From assembly GCF_014204715.1 (NCBI RefSeq), contig NZ_JACHLY010000001.1:1054001-1118000 (forward strand): DNA of 64,000 nucleotides. Direction: 5' to 3'. This DNA is from Streptomonospora salina. GTDB lineage: Bacteria; Actinomycetota; Actinomycetes; Streptosporangiales; Streptosporangiaceae. A program made the translations under genes and the position numbers. This document shows, in pieces, positions 1 to 9,536 of the stretch. Each line of letters opens with the position of its first letter. The stretch's first letter is position 1. The notes below the pieces were generated by a model. The model searched no databases and had not been told where the DNA came from. It saw only the letters and a program-made list of their open reading frames with translations.

Positions 1-585
1 GCCCCGGCTGCGGCCGCCGCGCGTCCGCAGCACCTGGTACACGTAGTCGCCGCCGGTCCACAGGGTCACCGCCAGGGCGGCGCCCATGGCGACATGGGCG
101 AGCAGGTGCAGCGGATCGGGCAAGGGGAAGAGGTAGATCGCGATCGCCACGACCTGCAGCACGGTCTTGAGCTTGCCGCCGCGGCTGGCGGGGATCACGC
201 CGTGGCGGATCACGGCGAAGCGCAGCACGGTGACGCCCAGTTCCCGCACCAGGACGGCGGCGGTGACCCACCACCACAGTTCGCCGAGCATGGACAGCAC
301 GATCAGCGCGGCGCCGGTCAGCGCCTTGTCGGCGATGGGGTCGGCGACCTTGCCGAAGTCGGTGACGAGATTGTGCCGCCGGGCGAGTTCGCCGTCGATG
401 CGGTCGGTGACGGCGGCGCCGACGAACAGCGCGAAGGCGGCGAACCGCCAGGCCGGGTGGTCCAGGAACATGAACAGCACGAACAGCGGGACCATCACCA
501 GCCGACTGGCGGTGAGGATGTTGGCGATGTTCCACAGCGGCACACCGCCCTGCGCGGGCGTGGGGGCGGAGTCGTCGGTGCTCAT
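1..585 (-). CDS. pgsA: CDP-diacylglycerol--glycerol-3-phosphate 3-phosphatidyltransferase (3' end outside window)
   Basis: Membrane enzyme that makes phosphatidylglycerol phosphate from CDP-diacylglycerol and glycerol-3-phosphate, the committed step to phosphatidylglycerol and cardiolipin. The protein starts [12 protein letters not shown] and continues with [19 protein letters not shown], typical of PgsA. The CDP-alcohol phosphotransferase signature is readable at about residues 64-85: [14 protein letters not shown] followed by [10 protein letters not shown]. Several hydrophobic helices follow. The ATG (583-585) overlaps the rimO stop as ATGA, so the two are probably translationally coupled. 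195 codons are visible with no stop, so only the last residues are missing. Confidence 0.9.
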   Translation of the reverse strand, partial: MSTDDSAPTPAQGGVPLWNIANILTASRLVMVPLFVLFMFLDHPAWRFAAFALFVGAAVTDRIDGELARRHNLVTDFGKVADPIADKALTGAALIVLSMLGELWWWVTAAVLVRELGVTVLRFAVIRHGVIPASRGGKLKTVLQVVAIAIYLFPLPDPLHLLAHVAMGAALAVTLWTGGDYVYQVLRTRGGRSRG

Positions 586-2027
586 CGCGTTTCCGCGGGG
601 TCGGCGGCCGCGGCGACCAGGTCGACGCCGGTGGCCTCGGTGACGGTTGCGGTGACGACGTCGCCGACGGCCAGGCCCGAGCCGTGTACGACGGTGCTGC
701 CGTCGACCTCGGGCGCCTGGTGGGCGGCGCGGCCCTCGTAGGCGCCGTCGCCCAGCTCGGACTCGATGAGGACCCGCACGGTGGAGCCGACGCGCTCCTC
801 GGCCCGTTGCGCCATCAGCTCCTCCGCGAGCCGGTTGAGCCCGTCGACCCGTTCGGCGACGGTGTCCTCGTCGAGTTTTCCGTCGTGTTGGGCGGCCTCG
901 GTGCCGTCTTCGTCGGAGTAGGCGAAGACGCCGACGGCGTCCAGCCGCGCCTCCTCCAGGAAGGCGGTGAGCTCGGCGACGTCGTCCTCGGTCTCGCCGG
1001 GGAACCCGACGATGAAGTTGGAGCGCACTCCGGCCTCGGGTGCGCGCTCGCGCACGGTGGCCAGCAGCTCCAGGAACCGCTCGCGCGAGCCGAAGCGGCG
1101 CATCCGCCGCAGCAGCGGACCGCTGGCGTGCTGGAAGGACAGATCGAAGTAGGGCACCACCGCGGGGGTGGAGGCCAGCACGTCGATGAGCTCGGGCCGC
1201 ATCTCGGCGGGCTGCAGGTAGCTGACGCGCACCAGCTCGATGCCGTCGACCGCGGCGAGGCGGGGCAGCAGCCCTTCCAGGGCGCGCAGGTCCCCGAGGT
1301 CCTTGCCGTAGGACGTGGAGTTCTCACTGACCAGGAACAGTTCGCGCACGCCCTGGCCCGCCAGCCATTGGGCTTCGGCGACGACGTCGTCGGGGCGGCG
1401 GGAGATGTAGGCGCCGCGGAATGCGGGGATGGCGCAGAAGGTGCAGCGGCGGTCGCACCCCGAGGCGATCTTGAGGTTGGCGACCGGTCCCCCGGTGAGC
1501 CGCCGGCGCGGGATGTGCGGGCCCGAAGCCGGGGCGATTCCGTCGGGCAGCGGCTCGACGGTGTCGAAGGGGGCGTGGCCGGGCACGTGGGCTTCCTGGC
1601 CCTCGGGCCGTTCGGCCGGCGAGATCGGGAGGAGGGTACGGCGGTCGCGGGGCTCGTGCGGAGTCAGGCCGCGGCCGGCGACGACGTCGTCGAGGCGGTC
1701 GGAGATCCCGTCGTAGTCGTCGAACCCGATGACCTCGGCTTCGGGCAGCGCCTCGGACAGCTCGGAGCCGTAGCGCTCGGCCATGCAGCCGGCGGCGACC
1801 ACCTTGGTGCCGTCTTCGGCCGAAGCGAGCAGCGTGTTGATGGAGTCCTGCTTGGCTGCGTCGATGAAACCGCAGGTGTTGACGACTACGACGTCGGCCT
1901 GCTCACCACCGGAGGAGTCGACGAGGTCCCACCCCCCGGATTCGAGGCGTCCGGCGAGCTCTTCTGAGTCGACCTCGTTCCTGGCACAGCCGAGGGTGAC
2001 GAGCGAGACTTTGCGGCGCGATGACAT
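582..2027 (-). CDS. rimO: Ribosomal protein S12 methylthiotransferase RimO
   Basis: Radical SAM enzyme that methylthiolates a conserved aspartate of ribosomal protein S12. The N-terminal MTTase domain shows its three cysteines ([29 protein letters not shown]). The radical SAM CxxxCxxC motif is CDRRCTFC near residue 190, and a TRAM-type domain ends the protein. The 481-residue length fits the family. I chose ATG at 2027 ([14 protein letters not shown]) rather than the in-frame TTG 9 nt upstream because a GGAAG stretch precedes the ATG. It lies downstream of ftsK and the RodZ-like gene, and its stop overlaps the pgsA start by 4 nt. Actinomycetes commonly show this order. Confidence 0.93.
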   Translation of the reverse strand: MSSRRKVSLVTLGCARNEVDSEELAGRLESGGWDLVDSSGGEQADVVVVNTCGFIDAAKQDSINTLLASAEDGTKVVAAGCMAERYGSELSEALPEAEVIGFDDYDGISDRLDDVVAGRGLTPHEPRDRRTLLPISPAERPEGQEAHVPGHAPFDTVEPLPDGIAPASGPHIPRRRLTGGPVANLKIASGCDRRCTFCAIPAFRGAYISRRPDDVVAEAQWLAGQGVRELFLVSENSTSYGKDLGDLRALEGLLPRLAAVDGIELVRVSYLQPAEMRPELIDVLASTPAVVPYFDLSFQHASGPLLRRMRRFGSRERFLELLATVRERAPEAGVRSNFIVGFPGETEDDVAELTAFLEEARLDAVGVFAYSDEDGTEAAQHDGKLDEDTVAERVDGLNRLAEELMAQRAEERVGSTVRVLIESELGDGAYEGRAAHQAPEVDGSTVVHGSGLAVGDVVTATVTEATGVDLVAAAADPAETR

Positions 2028-2273
2028 GGCTTCCAAGGTTAGGGGAGCGGTTCACGGGCGGCGGAACTCCCCGCCCCTCCCAGGGTAGGTCCTTTCGTCC
2101 GGGGGTTGGCCCGCCGCGCAGCCGCCGACCCCTCCGGTCGGGCCCGCCGCCCCCGGACACACGCGGGAGAACGGTCGCGCCGGGCGTCGCTCCCGCGTAT
2201 CGCGGGGCCGCCCACCGGATCCCCGCTCCCCGGCCCCTCGCGGATGTCTGCAGCGGATTCCAAGCACGGGACA

Positions 2274-3584
2274 CTAGGCCAGGTCGGTGGCGGAGAAGGT
2301 GTAGCGGTCCACGCGGGCGGCGGTGTCGGGCCTGCCGATGTGCTCGTCATTGACGGTGATGCGCACCGCGGAAGCCTTGCCCACGTGCAGCTCCAGCTCG
2401 TCGGGGTGGGTCCAGGCGCGCACGTCGCCCTCCTCCAGGACTCCGGAGAAGCGGTTGTGGCCGTCGCCGTCGATGATGCGCACCCACACGCGGTCGAGCG
2501 CGCTGACGGTGAGGTGGACCTGTTCGGCCTTGCGCTCGCTGGTGGTGACCCCGCTCAGGCCGGCGCCCAGGCCGGCCGTGGCGGGGGTGGGGGCGGGCTC
2601 GGCCCGCTCCTCGCGCTGGGCGGGGACCGGCACCGCGTCGCCCCTCTCGCCGTCGCCGTCGCCCTCGCCGGGGCGACGGTCGCCCGCGGCCTCCTCGCGC
2701 TCCCCGAGGAGACCGTCGCCCGCGGCGTCCTCCCGCTCCACGAAGCGGCCCGCGCCCGCGCTCTGGCCGTCGCGGTCCCCGGGCCAGGCGATCAGGGCGG
2801 TGACCACGGCCGCGCCGGCGATGGCGACGAACACCAGCAGTGGCCAGGAACGGCGCGCCGCGGCGATGGTGGCCGCCAGCAGGGAGGGCTTGCGCCCGCG
2901 CCGCGGTTCGGGAACGTCGCCGCCATCGGCGGTTCCGGCCGCAGCGGCGGCAGCGGTGGGCGCCCCTTCGTCGGAACGCTCCCGTTCGGATCCGCTGCGC
3001 CGGGCATGGCGGGCCGAGTGCGCGCCGCCCGCCGCCGCGCCGCCCGCCGCCTCGGACGGCGGCGCGTCGCCGCTGCCGCCCCGCCGCTCGCGGCCGGTCC
3101 CGTCGGCACCGGCCGGTGCAGGCGCCCGACCGGCCTGCTGCGCGGCTCCTGCGGCGGCGTGTGCGTCCGCTGGGCGCTGCGCCGGGGGTGCGGCACCGGA
3201 ATCCTCCGTTCGGGCACCGGGGATCCCCTCAGCGCCGCTTGCGGCCTCCGGGCGCGCCGTGGCGCCGGAGCCGCGCTCGCCGGAATCCCGCTCGTCCGGG
3301 TCCGCGCGCCCGGCGACCGGCCGTCCGGTGAAGGCCGGAACCGTCCGCTCCTGGGCGTGCTCGCGGTCGTAGTGCTCGACCAGTCCGCCCGAGTCGATCC
3401 CCAGTTCGCGGCAGACGGACCGGATGTGTCCGCGGGCGTAGAAGTCGCCGCCGCAGGCGCGGAAGTCGTCTCGTTCGATGCCGTCCAGAACCGTGCGGCG
3501 GATACAGGTCCGAGCGCTCAGGTCGGCGAGGGTGAAGCCGGCGTTCTCGCGAGCGGCGGCGATGGTCCGGCCGATCGTGCTCAT
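2274..3584 (-). CDS. RodZ-like membrane protein with N-terminal HTH and C-terminal DUF4115 domain
   Basis: Residues about 1-65 form a Cro/RodZ-type helix-turn-helix (MSTIGRTIAAARENAGFTL..., LGIDSGGLVEHY). A long Pro/Ala/Arg/Glu-rich disordered stretch follows, then one membrane helix near residues 245-266 (WPLLVFVAIAGAAVVTALIA). An acidic linker and a C-terminal beta domain (VWVRIIDGDGHNRFSGVLEEG) like the RodZ/DUF4115 domain complete it. In bacteria such proteins link MreB or the cell wall to the membrane; this role is inferred here. ATG at 3584 is preceded by GGGAAGGGG. 436 residues. It sits between ftsK and rimO. Confidence 0.8.
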   Translation of the reverse strand: MSTIGRTIAAARENAGFTLADLSARTCIRRTVLDGIERDDFRACGGDFYARGHIRSVCRELGIDSGGLVEHYDREHAQERTVPAFTGRPVAGRADPDERDSGERGSGATARPEAASGAEGIPGARTEDSGAAPPAQRPADAHAAAGAAQQAGRAPAPAGADGTGRERRGGSGDAPPSEAAGGAAAGGAHSARHARRSGSERERSDEGAPTAAAAAAGTADGGDVPEPRRGRKPSLLAATIAAARRSWPLLVFVAIAGAAVVTALIAWPGDRDGQSAGAGRFVEREDAAGDGLLGEREEAAGDRRPGEGDGDGERGDAVPVPAQREERAEPAPTPATAGLGAGLSGVTTSERKAEQVHLTVSALDRVWVRIIDGDGHNRFSGVLEEGDVRAWTHPDELELHVGKASAVRITVNDEHIGRPDTAARVDRYTFSATDLA

Positions 3585-3840
3585 GTCCGCCCCTTCCCAG
3601 GGTGGGGGTCCGGTCGCGGTGCCTCGCCCGCCGGGCGACGCGACCCTCGGCCCCGCTCCGGCGCGCGGTCGCGCCCGACTGCGCCGCACCGCAGAGTAGG
3701 TCTCTCACCACTCTGCGTACCCACTGCCGGAATGGCACGCTGACACACCCCATGAAGCGGTTAAAACTACGTCAACGGGTCAGAGACGCCGCAGAGCGGG
3801 CCCTCCCGGCGGAAGGAACATCCCCGCTGCCCCCGGCCCC

Positions 3841-3860
3841 GCCGGCGCGCAGGCGCCGGC
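3841..3860 (-). terminator. Hairpin directly after ftsK
   Basis: Perfect 8-bp inverted repeat GCCGGCGC / GCGCCGGC with a GCAG loop, immediately next to the ftsK stop codon. There is no T-tract, as is common for GC-rich actinomycete terminators. Confidence 0.5.
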
Positions 3861-6377
3861 TCACTCCTCGGGCGTGTCGCCGCGGACCTGCGCCAGGACG
3901 CCGGGCAGGCCGTCGGGCTGGACCAGAACGTCGCGCGCCTTGGAGCCCTCGCTGGGGCCGACCACGTCGCGGCTCTCCATCAGGTCCATCAGCCGCCCGG
4001 CCTTGGCGAAGCCCACCCGCAGCTTGCGCTGCAGCATCGAGGTCGACCCGAACTGGGTGGTCACCACGAGTTCGATGGCCTGCAGCAGCAGGTCGAGGTC
4101 CTCGCCGACCTCTTCGTCGATCTCCTTCTTCTTGGCCTCGGCGGTGCCCACGTCGTCGCGGTAGCTGGGCCCGGCCTGCTGCTTGCAGTGGTCGACGATC
4201 CCGCGGATCTCTTTCTCGGTGACCCACGCGTTCTGCAGCCGGATGGGCTTTCCGGCACCCATCGGCAGGAACAGCGCGTCGCCCTTGCCGACGAGCTTCT
4301 CGGCGCCGGGCTGGTCGAGGATGACGCGGCTGTCGGAGAGGCTGGAGGTGGCGAAGGCCAGCCGTGAGGGCACGTTGGCCTTGATCAGCCCGGTGACCAC
4401 GTCGACGCTGGGGCGCTGGGTGGCCAGGACCAGGTGGATGCCCGCGGCGCGGGCGAGCTGGGTGATGCGCACGATGGCGTCTTCGACGTCGCGCGGGGCG
4501 ACCATCATCAGGTCGGCCAGCTCGTCGACGATGACGACCATGTAGGGGTAGGGCTCGTAGACGCGCTCGCTGCCGGGCGGGGCCGTCAGCTCGCCGGCGC
4601 GCACCGCGGCGTTGAAGTCGTCGATGTGGCGGAACCCCGAGGCGGCCAGGTCGTCGTAGCGGCGGTCCATTTCGCCCACGACCCACTGCAGGGCGTCGGC
4701 GGCCTTCTTGGGGCTCGTGATGATCGGCGTGATCAGGTGGGGGATGCCCTCGTACATGGTCAGTTCGACCCGCTTGGGGTCGACCAGGATCAACCGGACC
4801 TCGTCGGGGGTGGCCCGCATCATGACCGAGGTGATCAGTCCGTTGATGCAGGTCGACTTGCCCGCTCCGGTGGCGCCGGCCACCAGCACGTGGGGCATCT
4901 TGGCGAGGTTGGCCACCACGTTGGCGCCCTCGATGTCCTTGCCCAGGCCCACGACCAGCGGGTGCTCGTCGGCGGTGGCCACCGACGAGCGCAGGATGTC
5001 GCCGAGGCTGACGATGTCCTTGTCGGCGTTGGGGATCTCCACACCGATGGCCGACTTGCCCGGGATGGGCGACTGGATGCGCACGTCGGCGCTCTTGACG
5101 GCCAGGGAGATGTTCTTGGTGAGCGCGGTGACCTTCTCGACCTTCACGGCCGGGCCCAGCTCGATCTCGTAGCGGGTGACCGTCGGCCCGCGGGCGAACC
5201 CGGTGATCTCGGCGTCGATGTTGAACTGGTCCATGACGCCGTTGAGCGCTTCGACCACGGTGTCGTTGGCCTGGGTCCGCGGTTTGGGCGGGGTTCCCGG
5301 ATCGAGCATCGGCGGCGGGGGCAGCTCGTAGTCGCCGTCGACGACGCGCGGCGGCAGGGACAGCTGCTCGGCGGCCTCGGGAGGAGGGGTGTGGTCGGGG
5401 ACGGACGCGTGGCCGTCCTTGGCCTCCACCACCGGGGTGTCGTAGGGGCGCTCGTTGGCGCCGGCCGCGCCGGCGCCGTTCTCCGCCGCGCGGGGGGCGT
5501 CCTCGCGCGGCTTGCGCTTGCGCTTGGGTTTTTCGGCCGTGCCCCCGGTGTCCTTGGGCGTGTCGAGGATGTCCGTCCCGGCGTCGGGGCCGCCCTCGCG
5601 CTCCATCAGACCGCCGAAGAGGGCGCTCAGGCGCTCCGGGATCCGGTGCACGGGGGTGGCGGTGACCACCAGCAGCCCGAACAGCAGGACCAGCCCCAGC
5701 AGCAGCCCGGTGATCCACGGGGTGATCAGCAGACTGAGGGGGCCGGAGGCGGCGAAGCCGATGATGCCGCCGGCGCGGCGCACCTCTTCGGCTCCGTCGG
5801 AGGGCCAGGGGATCCCGTGGCCGATGTGGATGAGCCCGAGCAGGCCCACCAGCAGCGCGGTGGAGCCGATGAACAACCGGCCGACGTCGGTCTCGCCGGA
5901 GCCGGGTGTGCGCATCAGCCGCCAGGCGAACGGCAGGAACAGCAGCGGCAGCACCGGGGAGAAAGCGCCGAAGGCGCCGACGACGACGGTGCGGGTGGCT
6001 TCGGGCAGCGGACCTTCGGTCTCCCACCACACCGCGGCGGCGATGAGCAGGCCCAGCGCCAGCAGCACCAGGCCCAGCCCGTCGCGGCGCAGGTCGGGGT
6101 CCAGTTCGCGGGCGCTGCGGCCGATGGCGCGGGCCAGCCCGCCGACCGTGTGGGCCATCAGCCGCCAGACCAGCAGCAGACCGCGCCCGGTCCACACGAA
6201 CAGCAGCGAGATGGGGCCGTCGGCGCCGGCCGGAGGGCGCTTGGCCGCGGCGGAGCGGGAGCGCTGGGCGGAGGCCCTCGACGAGGTCGTGCGCGCCGGC
6301 GCCTTCTTCTTCGTGCCGCCGCCCCGGGACGCTCCGCCGCCGGATCCTTGGGGGGTCTTGGGCGCACGGGTGGCCAT
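3861..6377 (-). CDS. ftsK: DNA translocase FtsK/SpoIIIE
   Basis: Hexameric ATP-driven DNA pump at the division septum that clears chromosome ends. Visible parts are a basic Ala/Lys/Arg-rich N-terminus and four to five membrane helices (about residues 50-240). A Pro/Arg/Lys-rich linker follows, then the RecA-like motor with Walker A AGATGAGKST near residue 500 and Walker B VVIVDELADLM near 615. The winged-helix gamma domain (TSMLQRKLRVGFAKAGRLMD) lies at the C-terminus. 838 residues is normal. ATG at 6377 has no Shine-Dalgarno but has TAAGCT 7 nt upstream, suggesting a leaderless message. An in-frame start at 6416 is possible but less likely. Confidence 0.95.
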   Translation of the reverse strand: MATRAPKTPQGSGGGASRGGGTKKKAPARTTSSRASAQRSRSAAAKRPPAGADGPISLLFVWTGRGLLLVWRLMAHTVGGLARAIGRSARELDPDLRRDGLGLVLLALGLLIAAAVWWETEGPLPEATRTVVVGAFGAFSPVLPLLFLPFAWRLMRTPGSGETDVGRLFIGSTALLVGLLGLIHIGHGIPWPSDGAEEVRRAGGIIGFAASGPLSLLITPWITGLLLGLVLLFGLLVVTATPVHRIPERLSALFGGLMEREGGPDAGTDILDTPKDTGGTAEKPKRKRKPREDAPRAAENGAGAAGANERPYDTPVVEAKDGHASVPDHTPPPEAAEQLSLPPRVVDGDYELPPPPMLDPGTPPKPRTQANDTVVEALNGVMDQFNIDAEITGFARGPTVTRYEIELGPAVKVEKVTALTKNISLAVKSADVRIQSPIPGKSAIGVEIPNADKDIVSLGDILRSSVATADEHPLVVGLGKDIEGANVVANLAKMPHVLVAGATGAGKSTCINGLITSVMMRATPDEVRLILVDPKRVELTMYEGIPHLITPIITSPKKAADALQWVVGEMDRRYDDLAASGFRHIDDFNAAVRAGELTAPPGSERVYEPYPYMVVIVDELADLMMVAPRDVEDAIVRITQLARAAGIHLVLATQRPSVDVVTGLIKANVPSRLAFATSSLSDSRVILDQPGAEKLVGKGDALFLPMGAGKPIRLQNAWVTEKEIRGIVDHCKQQAGPSYRDDVGTAEAKKKEIDEEVGEDLDLLLQAIELVVTTQFGSTSMLQRKLRVGFAKAGRLMDLMESRDVVGPSEGSKARDVLVQPDGLPGVLAQVRGDTPEE

Positions 6378-6384
6378 AGTGGGC

Positions 6385-6390
6385 AGCTTA
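6385..6390 (-). promoter_or_regulatory. Candidate leaderless -10 element of ftsK
   Basis: TAAGCT (TANNNT) read on the minus strand, with 7 nt between it and the ATG at 6377. No ribosome binding site is visible, so transcription may begin at the start codon. No clear -35 was recognised. Confidence 0.4.
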
Positions 6391-6520
6391 CAGCCGCGCG
6401 GCCCGCCGGTCGCCACCCCCCGGACCGGTGTGTCGCCGCCGCCGGGCCGCGACGCTCATGCGGGCGGCCGGCGGGCCGCGGCCGGCGGGCGGACCGCCGA
6501 CCCGGCCGAGGGCCGACGGG

Positions 6521-8206
6521 TCAGATCTCCACGATCACCGGGACGATCATCGGCCGGCGGCGGTAGGTCTCGTTGACCCAGCGCCCGACCCCGCGCCGCA
6601 CGAGCTGGCGCAGCTGGTGGGGGTCGGTGATGCCGTCGGAGGCCGCCTGCTCCAGCGAATCCTGGATCTTGGGGATGATCTCGTCGTAGGCCTCGACGTC
6701 GATACCGGCGCCCCGGGTATGGATCTCGGGCTCACCGACGATCTTTCCGGAGGTGGAGTCGACGGCCACGATGACCGATATGAACCCCTCCTCGCCGAGG
6801 ATGCGCCGGTCCTTGAGCGCGGATTCGGTGACGTCGCCGACCGAGGTGCCGTCGACGTAGACGTAGCCCGCCCGCACCTTGCCGGTGATGCTCGCCCGGC
6901 CCTTGTGCAGGTCGACGACCACGCCGTCCTCGGCCAGGCAGATGCGGTCCCGGTCGAGCCCGACGCTCTCGGCGATGCGGGCGTGGGCGCGCATGTGCCG
7001 CCACTCGCCGTGCACCGGCATGAAGTTGCGCGGCCGCACCATGTTGTGCACGTACAGCAGTTCGCCCGCGGGGGCGTGGCCGGAGACGTGCACCAGCGCG
7101 TTGCCCTTGTGCACCACTTTCGCGCCCCAGCGGGTCAGGCCGTTGATGACGCGGTTGACGGAGTTCTCGTTGCCCGGGATCAGCGAGGAGGCCAGCAGGA
7201 CGGTGTCGCCCTCGGTGATGCGGATCTGGTGGTCGCGGTTGGCCATCCGGGTCAGCGCCGACATCGGTTCGCCCTGGGAACCGGTGGAGACCAGCACGGC
7301 CTCGTTCGGGCGCAGGTCGTCGAGTTGTTTGACGTCGACGAGCAGGTCCTCGGGCACGGTCAGATAGCCCAGATCGCGCGCGATGTTCATGTTGCGCACC
7401 ATCGAGCGGCCGACGAAGGCGACCTTGCGGCCGTGCGCCTTGGCCGAGTCGAGCACCTGCTGGACGCGGTGCACGTGCGAGGCGAAGCAGGCGACGATGA
7501 TGCGCTGGTCGGCGTCGTCGAAGACCTTGTCGACGACCGGAGCGATGTCGCGCTCGCTGGTGACGAACCCGGGGACTTCGGCGTTGGTGGAGTCGGCCAG
7601 CAGCAGGTCGACGCCTTCGCTGCCCACGCGGGCGAATCCGGCCAGGTCGGTCAGCCGCCCGTCCAGCGGGAGCTGGTCCATCTTGAAGTCGCCGGTGTGC
7701 AGCATGGTGCCGGCCTCGGTGCGGATCGCCACGGCGAGCGCATCGGGGATGGAGTGGTTGACCGCGAGGAATTCCAGATCGAAAGGCCCGAAGGAGCGGC
7801 GTTCGTCCTCGCCCACCTGCACGGTTTCGGGCTTGATCCGGTGCTCGCCGAGCTTGGCCGACAGCAGCGCCAGCGTCAGGCGCGACCCCACCAGCGGGAT
7901 GTCGGGGCGCTCGCGCAGCAGGAACGGCACAGCACCGATGTGGTCCTCGTGGCCGTGGGTGAGCACGATGGCCTCGACGTCGTCGAGCCGGTCGCGGACG
8001 AAGTCGAAATCGGGCAGGATCAGGTCGACTCCGGGCTGCTCCTCCTCGGGGAAGAGCACGCCGCAGTCGACGATCAGCAGTTTCCCGCGGTACTCGAAGA
8101 CCGTCATGTTGCGGCCGATCTCGCCCAGGCCGCCCAGCGGAACGACGCGCAGGTCGTCGTCGTTCAGCGGCGGCGGATGGCCGAGTTCGGGATGTGGATG
8201 GCTCAT
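6521..8206 (-). CDS. rnj: Ribonuclease J
   Basis: Metallo-beta-lactamase/beta-CASP ribonuclease with endo- and 5'-exonuclease activity in RNA processing and decay. The zinc motif HGHEDHIGAV appears near residue 83. VPLGGLGEIGRNM near the N-terminus and the later HVSGHAPAGELLYVHN (beta-CASP) and PVHGEWRHM segments are family signatures. 561 residues is full length. Its ATG overlaps the dapA stop as ATGA and also has AAGGA upstream. dapA-rnj is a common actinobacterial pair. Confidence 0.95.
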   Translation of the reverse strand: MSHPHPELGHPPPLNDDDLRVVPLGGLGEIGRNMTVFEYRGKLLIVDCGVLFPEEEQPGVDLILPDFDFVRDRLDDVEAIVLTHGHEDHIGAVPFLLRERPDIPLVGSRLTLALLSAKLGEHRIKPETVQVGEDERRSFGPFDLEFLAVNHSIPDALAVAIRTEAGTMLHTGDFKMDQLPLDGRLTDLAGFARVGSEGVDLLLADSTNAEVPGFVTSERDIAPVVDKVFDDADQRIIVACFASHVHRVQQVLDSAKAHGRKVAFVGRSMVRNMNIARDLGYLTVPEDLLVDVKQLDDLRPNEAVLVSTGSQGEPMSALTRMANRDHQIRITEGDTVLLASSLIPGNENSVNRVINGLTRWGAKVVHKGNALVHVSGHAPAGELLYVHNMVRPRNFMPVHGEWRHMRAHARIAESVGLDRDRICLAEDGVVVDLHKGRASITGKVRAGYVYVDGTSVGDVTESALKDRRILGEEGFISVIVAVDSTSGKIVGEPEIHTRGAGIDVEAYDEIIPKIQDSLEQAASDGITDPHQLRQLVRRGVGRWVNETYRRRPMIVPVIVEI

Positions 8207-9180
8207 GCGGATCCTTCCGTCAGCCGTTCGACGCCGACCACGCTGCCCGGCACCTCCTGGTGGGGCGCCAGTCCGATCGGGCCCTTGACGCCGGCCGCGG
8301 CGAGGTCTTCGCGCAGCAGCGCCTGGAGCTCGGGCGAGGCGTCGGCCAGCGGAGTGCGCACCGGGCCGCCGGGGAGGCCGAACATGTTCAGCACGGCCTT
8401 GGTGGTGATGACGCCCTGGGTGCGGAAGATCCCGGTGTAGACCGGGGTCAGGCGCCGGTGGATGGCCAGAGCGTGAGCGACGTCGCCCTCCTGGTAGGCG
8501 TCGAGCATGTCGTGCAGGTCGGAGCCGACGATGTGGCCCACGACGCTGACGAATCCGGACGCGCCCACCGACAGCAGCGGCAGGTTGAGGATGTCGGAAC
8601 CGCAGTAGAAGGCCATGTCGGTGCGCTCCATCACCCAGGAGCTGGCGCCGAGGTCGTCCTTGGCGTCCTTGTTGGCCACGATGCGGGGGTTCTCGGCCAG
8701 CCGCACCAGGGTCTCGGACGCGATCGGGGTACCGGTGCGCTGGGGGATGTCGTACAGCATCGCCGGCAGCTCGGTGGCGTCGGCGATCGCGGTGAAATGC
8801 CGGAGCAGCCCCTCCTGCGGGGGCTTGTTGTAGTACGGGGTGACCAGGAGCAGACCGTGCGCGCCGGCCCGTTCGGCGCTTTGGGCCAGCCTGATGCTGT
8901 GCCGGGTGTCGTTGGTTCCGACGCCCGCCACGACCACGGCCCGGTCGCCGACGGCATCCAGCACGGCGCGCAGCAACCGGTCCTTCTCCTCGTCACTGGT
9001 GGTCGGCGACTCTCCAGTGGTACCGCTGATGATGAGGCCGTCATTGCGCTGCTCATCGACCAGGTAGGTAGCGAGGCGGGCGGCGCCGTCGTAGTCGACG
9101 TCGCCGTCCTCCTGCATGGGTGTGACCATCGCGGTCAACATCTGGCCGAAAGGCGCGCTCGGCGAAGTGCTGCCTGACAT
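8203..9180 (-). CDS. dapA: 4-hydroxy-tetrahydrodipicolinate synthase
   Basis: Aldolase-type enzyme that condenses pyruvate with aspartate semialdehyde, the first committed step to diaminopimelate and lysine. Conserved elements are GTTGESPT, the LLVTPYYNKPPQEG tyrosine region, LYDIPQRTG and the Schiff-base lysine in VANKDAKDD. The ATG at 9180 gives MSGSTSPSAPFGQMLTAMV and 325 residues, matching the family. It lacks a Shine-Dalgarno but has TACGTT 6 nt before it. An upstream in-frame ATG near 9220 has GGGGAAGG before it and would add 13 residues, so the start is not certain. dapB lies 3.6 kb away. Confidence 0.93.
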   Translation of the reverse strand: MSGSTSPSAPFGQMLTAMVTPMQEDGDVDYDGAARLATYLVDEQRNDGLIISGTTGESPTTSDEEKDRLLRAVLDAVGDRAVVVAGVGTNDTRHSIRLAQSAERAGAHGLLLVTPYYNKPPQEGLLRHFTAIADATELPAMLYDIPQRTGTPIASETLVRLAENPRIVANKDAKDDLGASSWVMERTDMAFYCGSDILNLPLLSVGASGFVSVVGHIVGSDLHDMLDAYQEGDVAHALAIHRRLTPVYTGIFRTQGVITTKAVLNMFGLPGGPVRTPLADASPELQALLREDLAAAGVKGPIGLAPHQEVPGSVVGVERLTEGSA

Positions 9181-9186
9181 AGGGAA

Positions 9187-9192
9187 AACGTA
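9187..9192 (-). promoter_or_regulatory. Candidate leaderless -10 element of dapA
   Basis: TACGTT (TANNNT) on the minus strand, 6 nt before the chosen ATG. This would put the transcription start at the A of the start codon. No convincing -35 was found. Confidence 0.35.
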
Positions 9193-9477
9193 TCGCGCCG
9201 CGGCGCCACCTGCGCCCATGCGACCTTCCCCGAAGCTGGATTTTCCGTCTCTTTCACCCATGACCCGACCTGTTGGGCGCCGGGTGCGGCGGGGACCGGA
9301 ACGCGGCGCTCTCCGGCTCATCAGGCCTGCCGCCCGTACTTCCGCCATAGGGATCCGGCCGGTATCCGCAGCGCAGTGGGCAGCGCCGCCCCGGATCAGC
9401 GGCGCCGGGCCGCGCCGGGTACACGGGTTCGCCGCTGTGCATCACCGCCGTGCGCCGACCGCCGGGCGGCCATAGGA

Positions 9478-9511
9478 AGCGGTGGCCCGGGACGCGTCCC
9501 GGGCCACCGCT
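9478..9511. terminator. Perfect 34-bp palindrome downstream of the holin-like gene
   Basis: Left arm AGCGGTGGCCCGGGACG (9478-9494) and right arm CGTCCCGGGCCACCGCT (9495-9511) are exact reverse complements with no spacer. It starts 25 nt beyond the stop of the minus-strand gene that ends at 9537, so termination is the simplest role. The preceding 9193-9477 shows no gene. Confidence 0.65.
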
Positions 9512-9536
9512 GTGGACGGTGCAGAGCCGCGGTCGG

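Noticed and set aside
684-1967. Long plus-strand open frame opposite rimO
   Set aside because: Opposite-strand shadow of a clear rimO gene; composition is low-complexity Gly/Val/Asp, as usual for antisense frames in GC-rich DNA.
4434-6566. 710-codon open frame opposite ftsK
   Set aside because: Gln/Gly/Asp-rich antisense shadow with no domain; ftsK on the other strand is certain.
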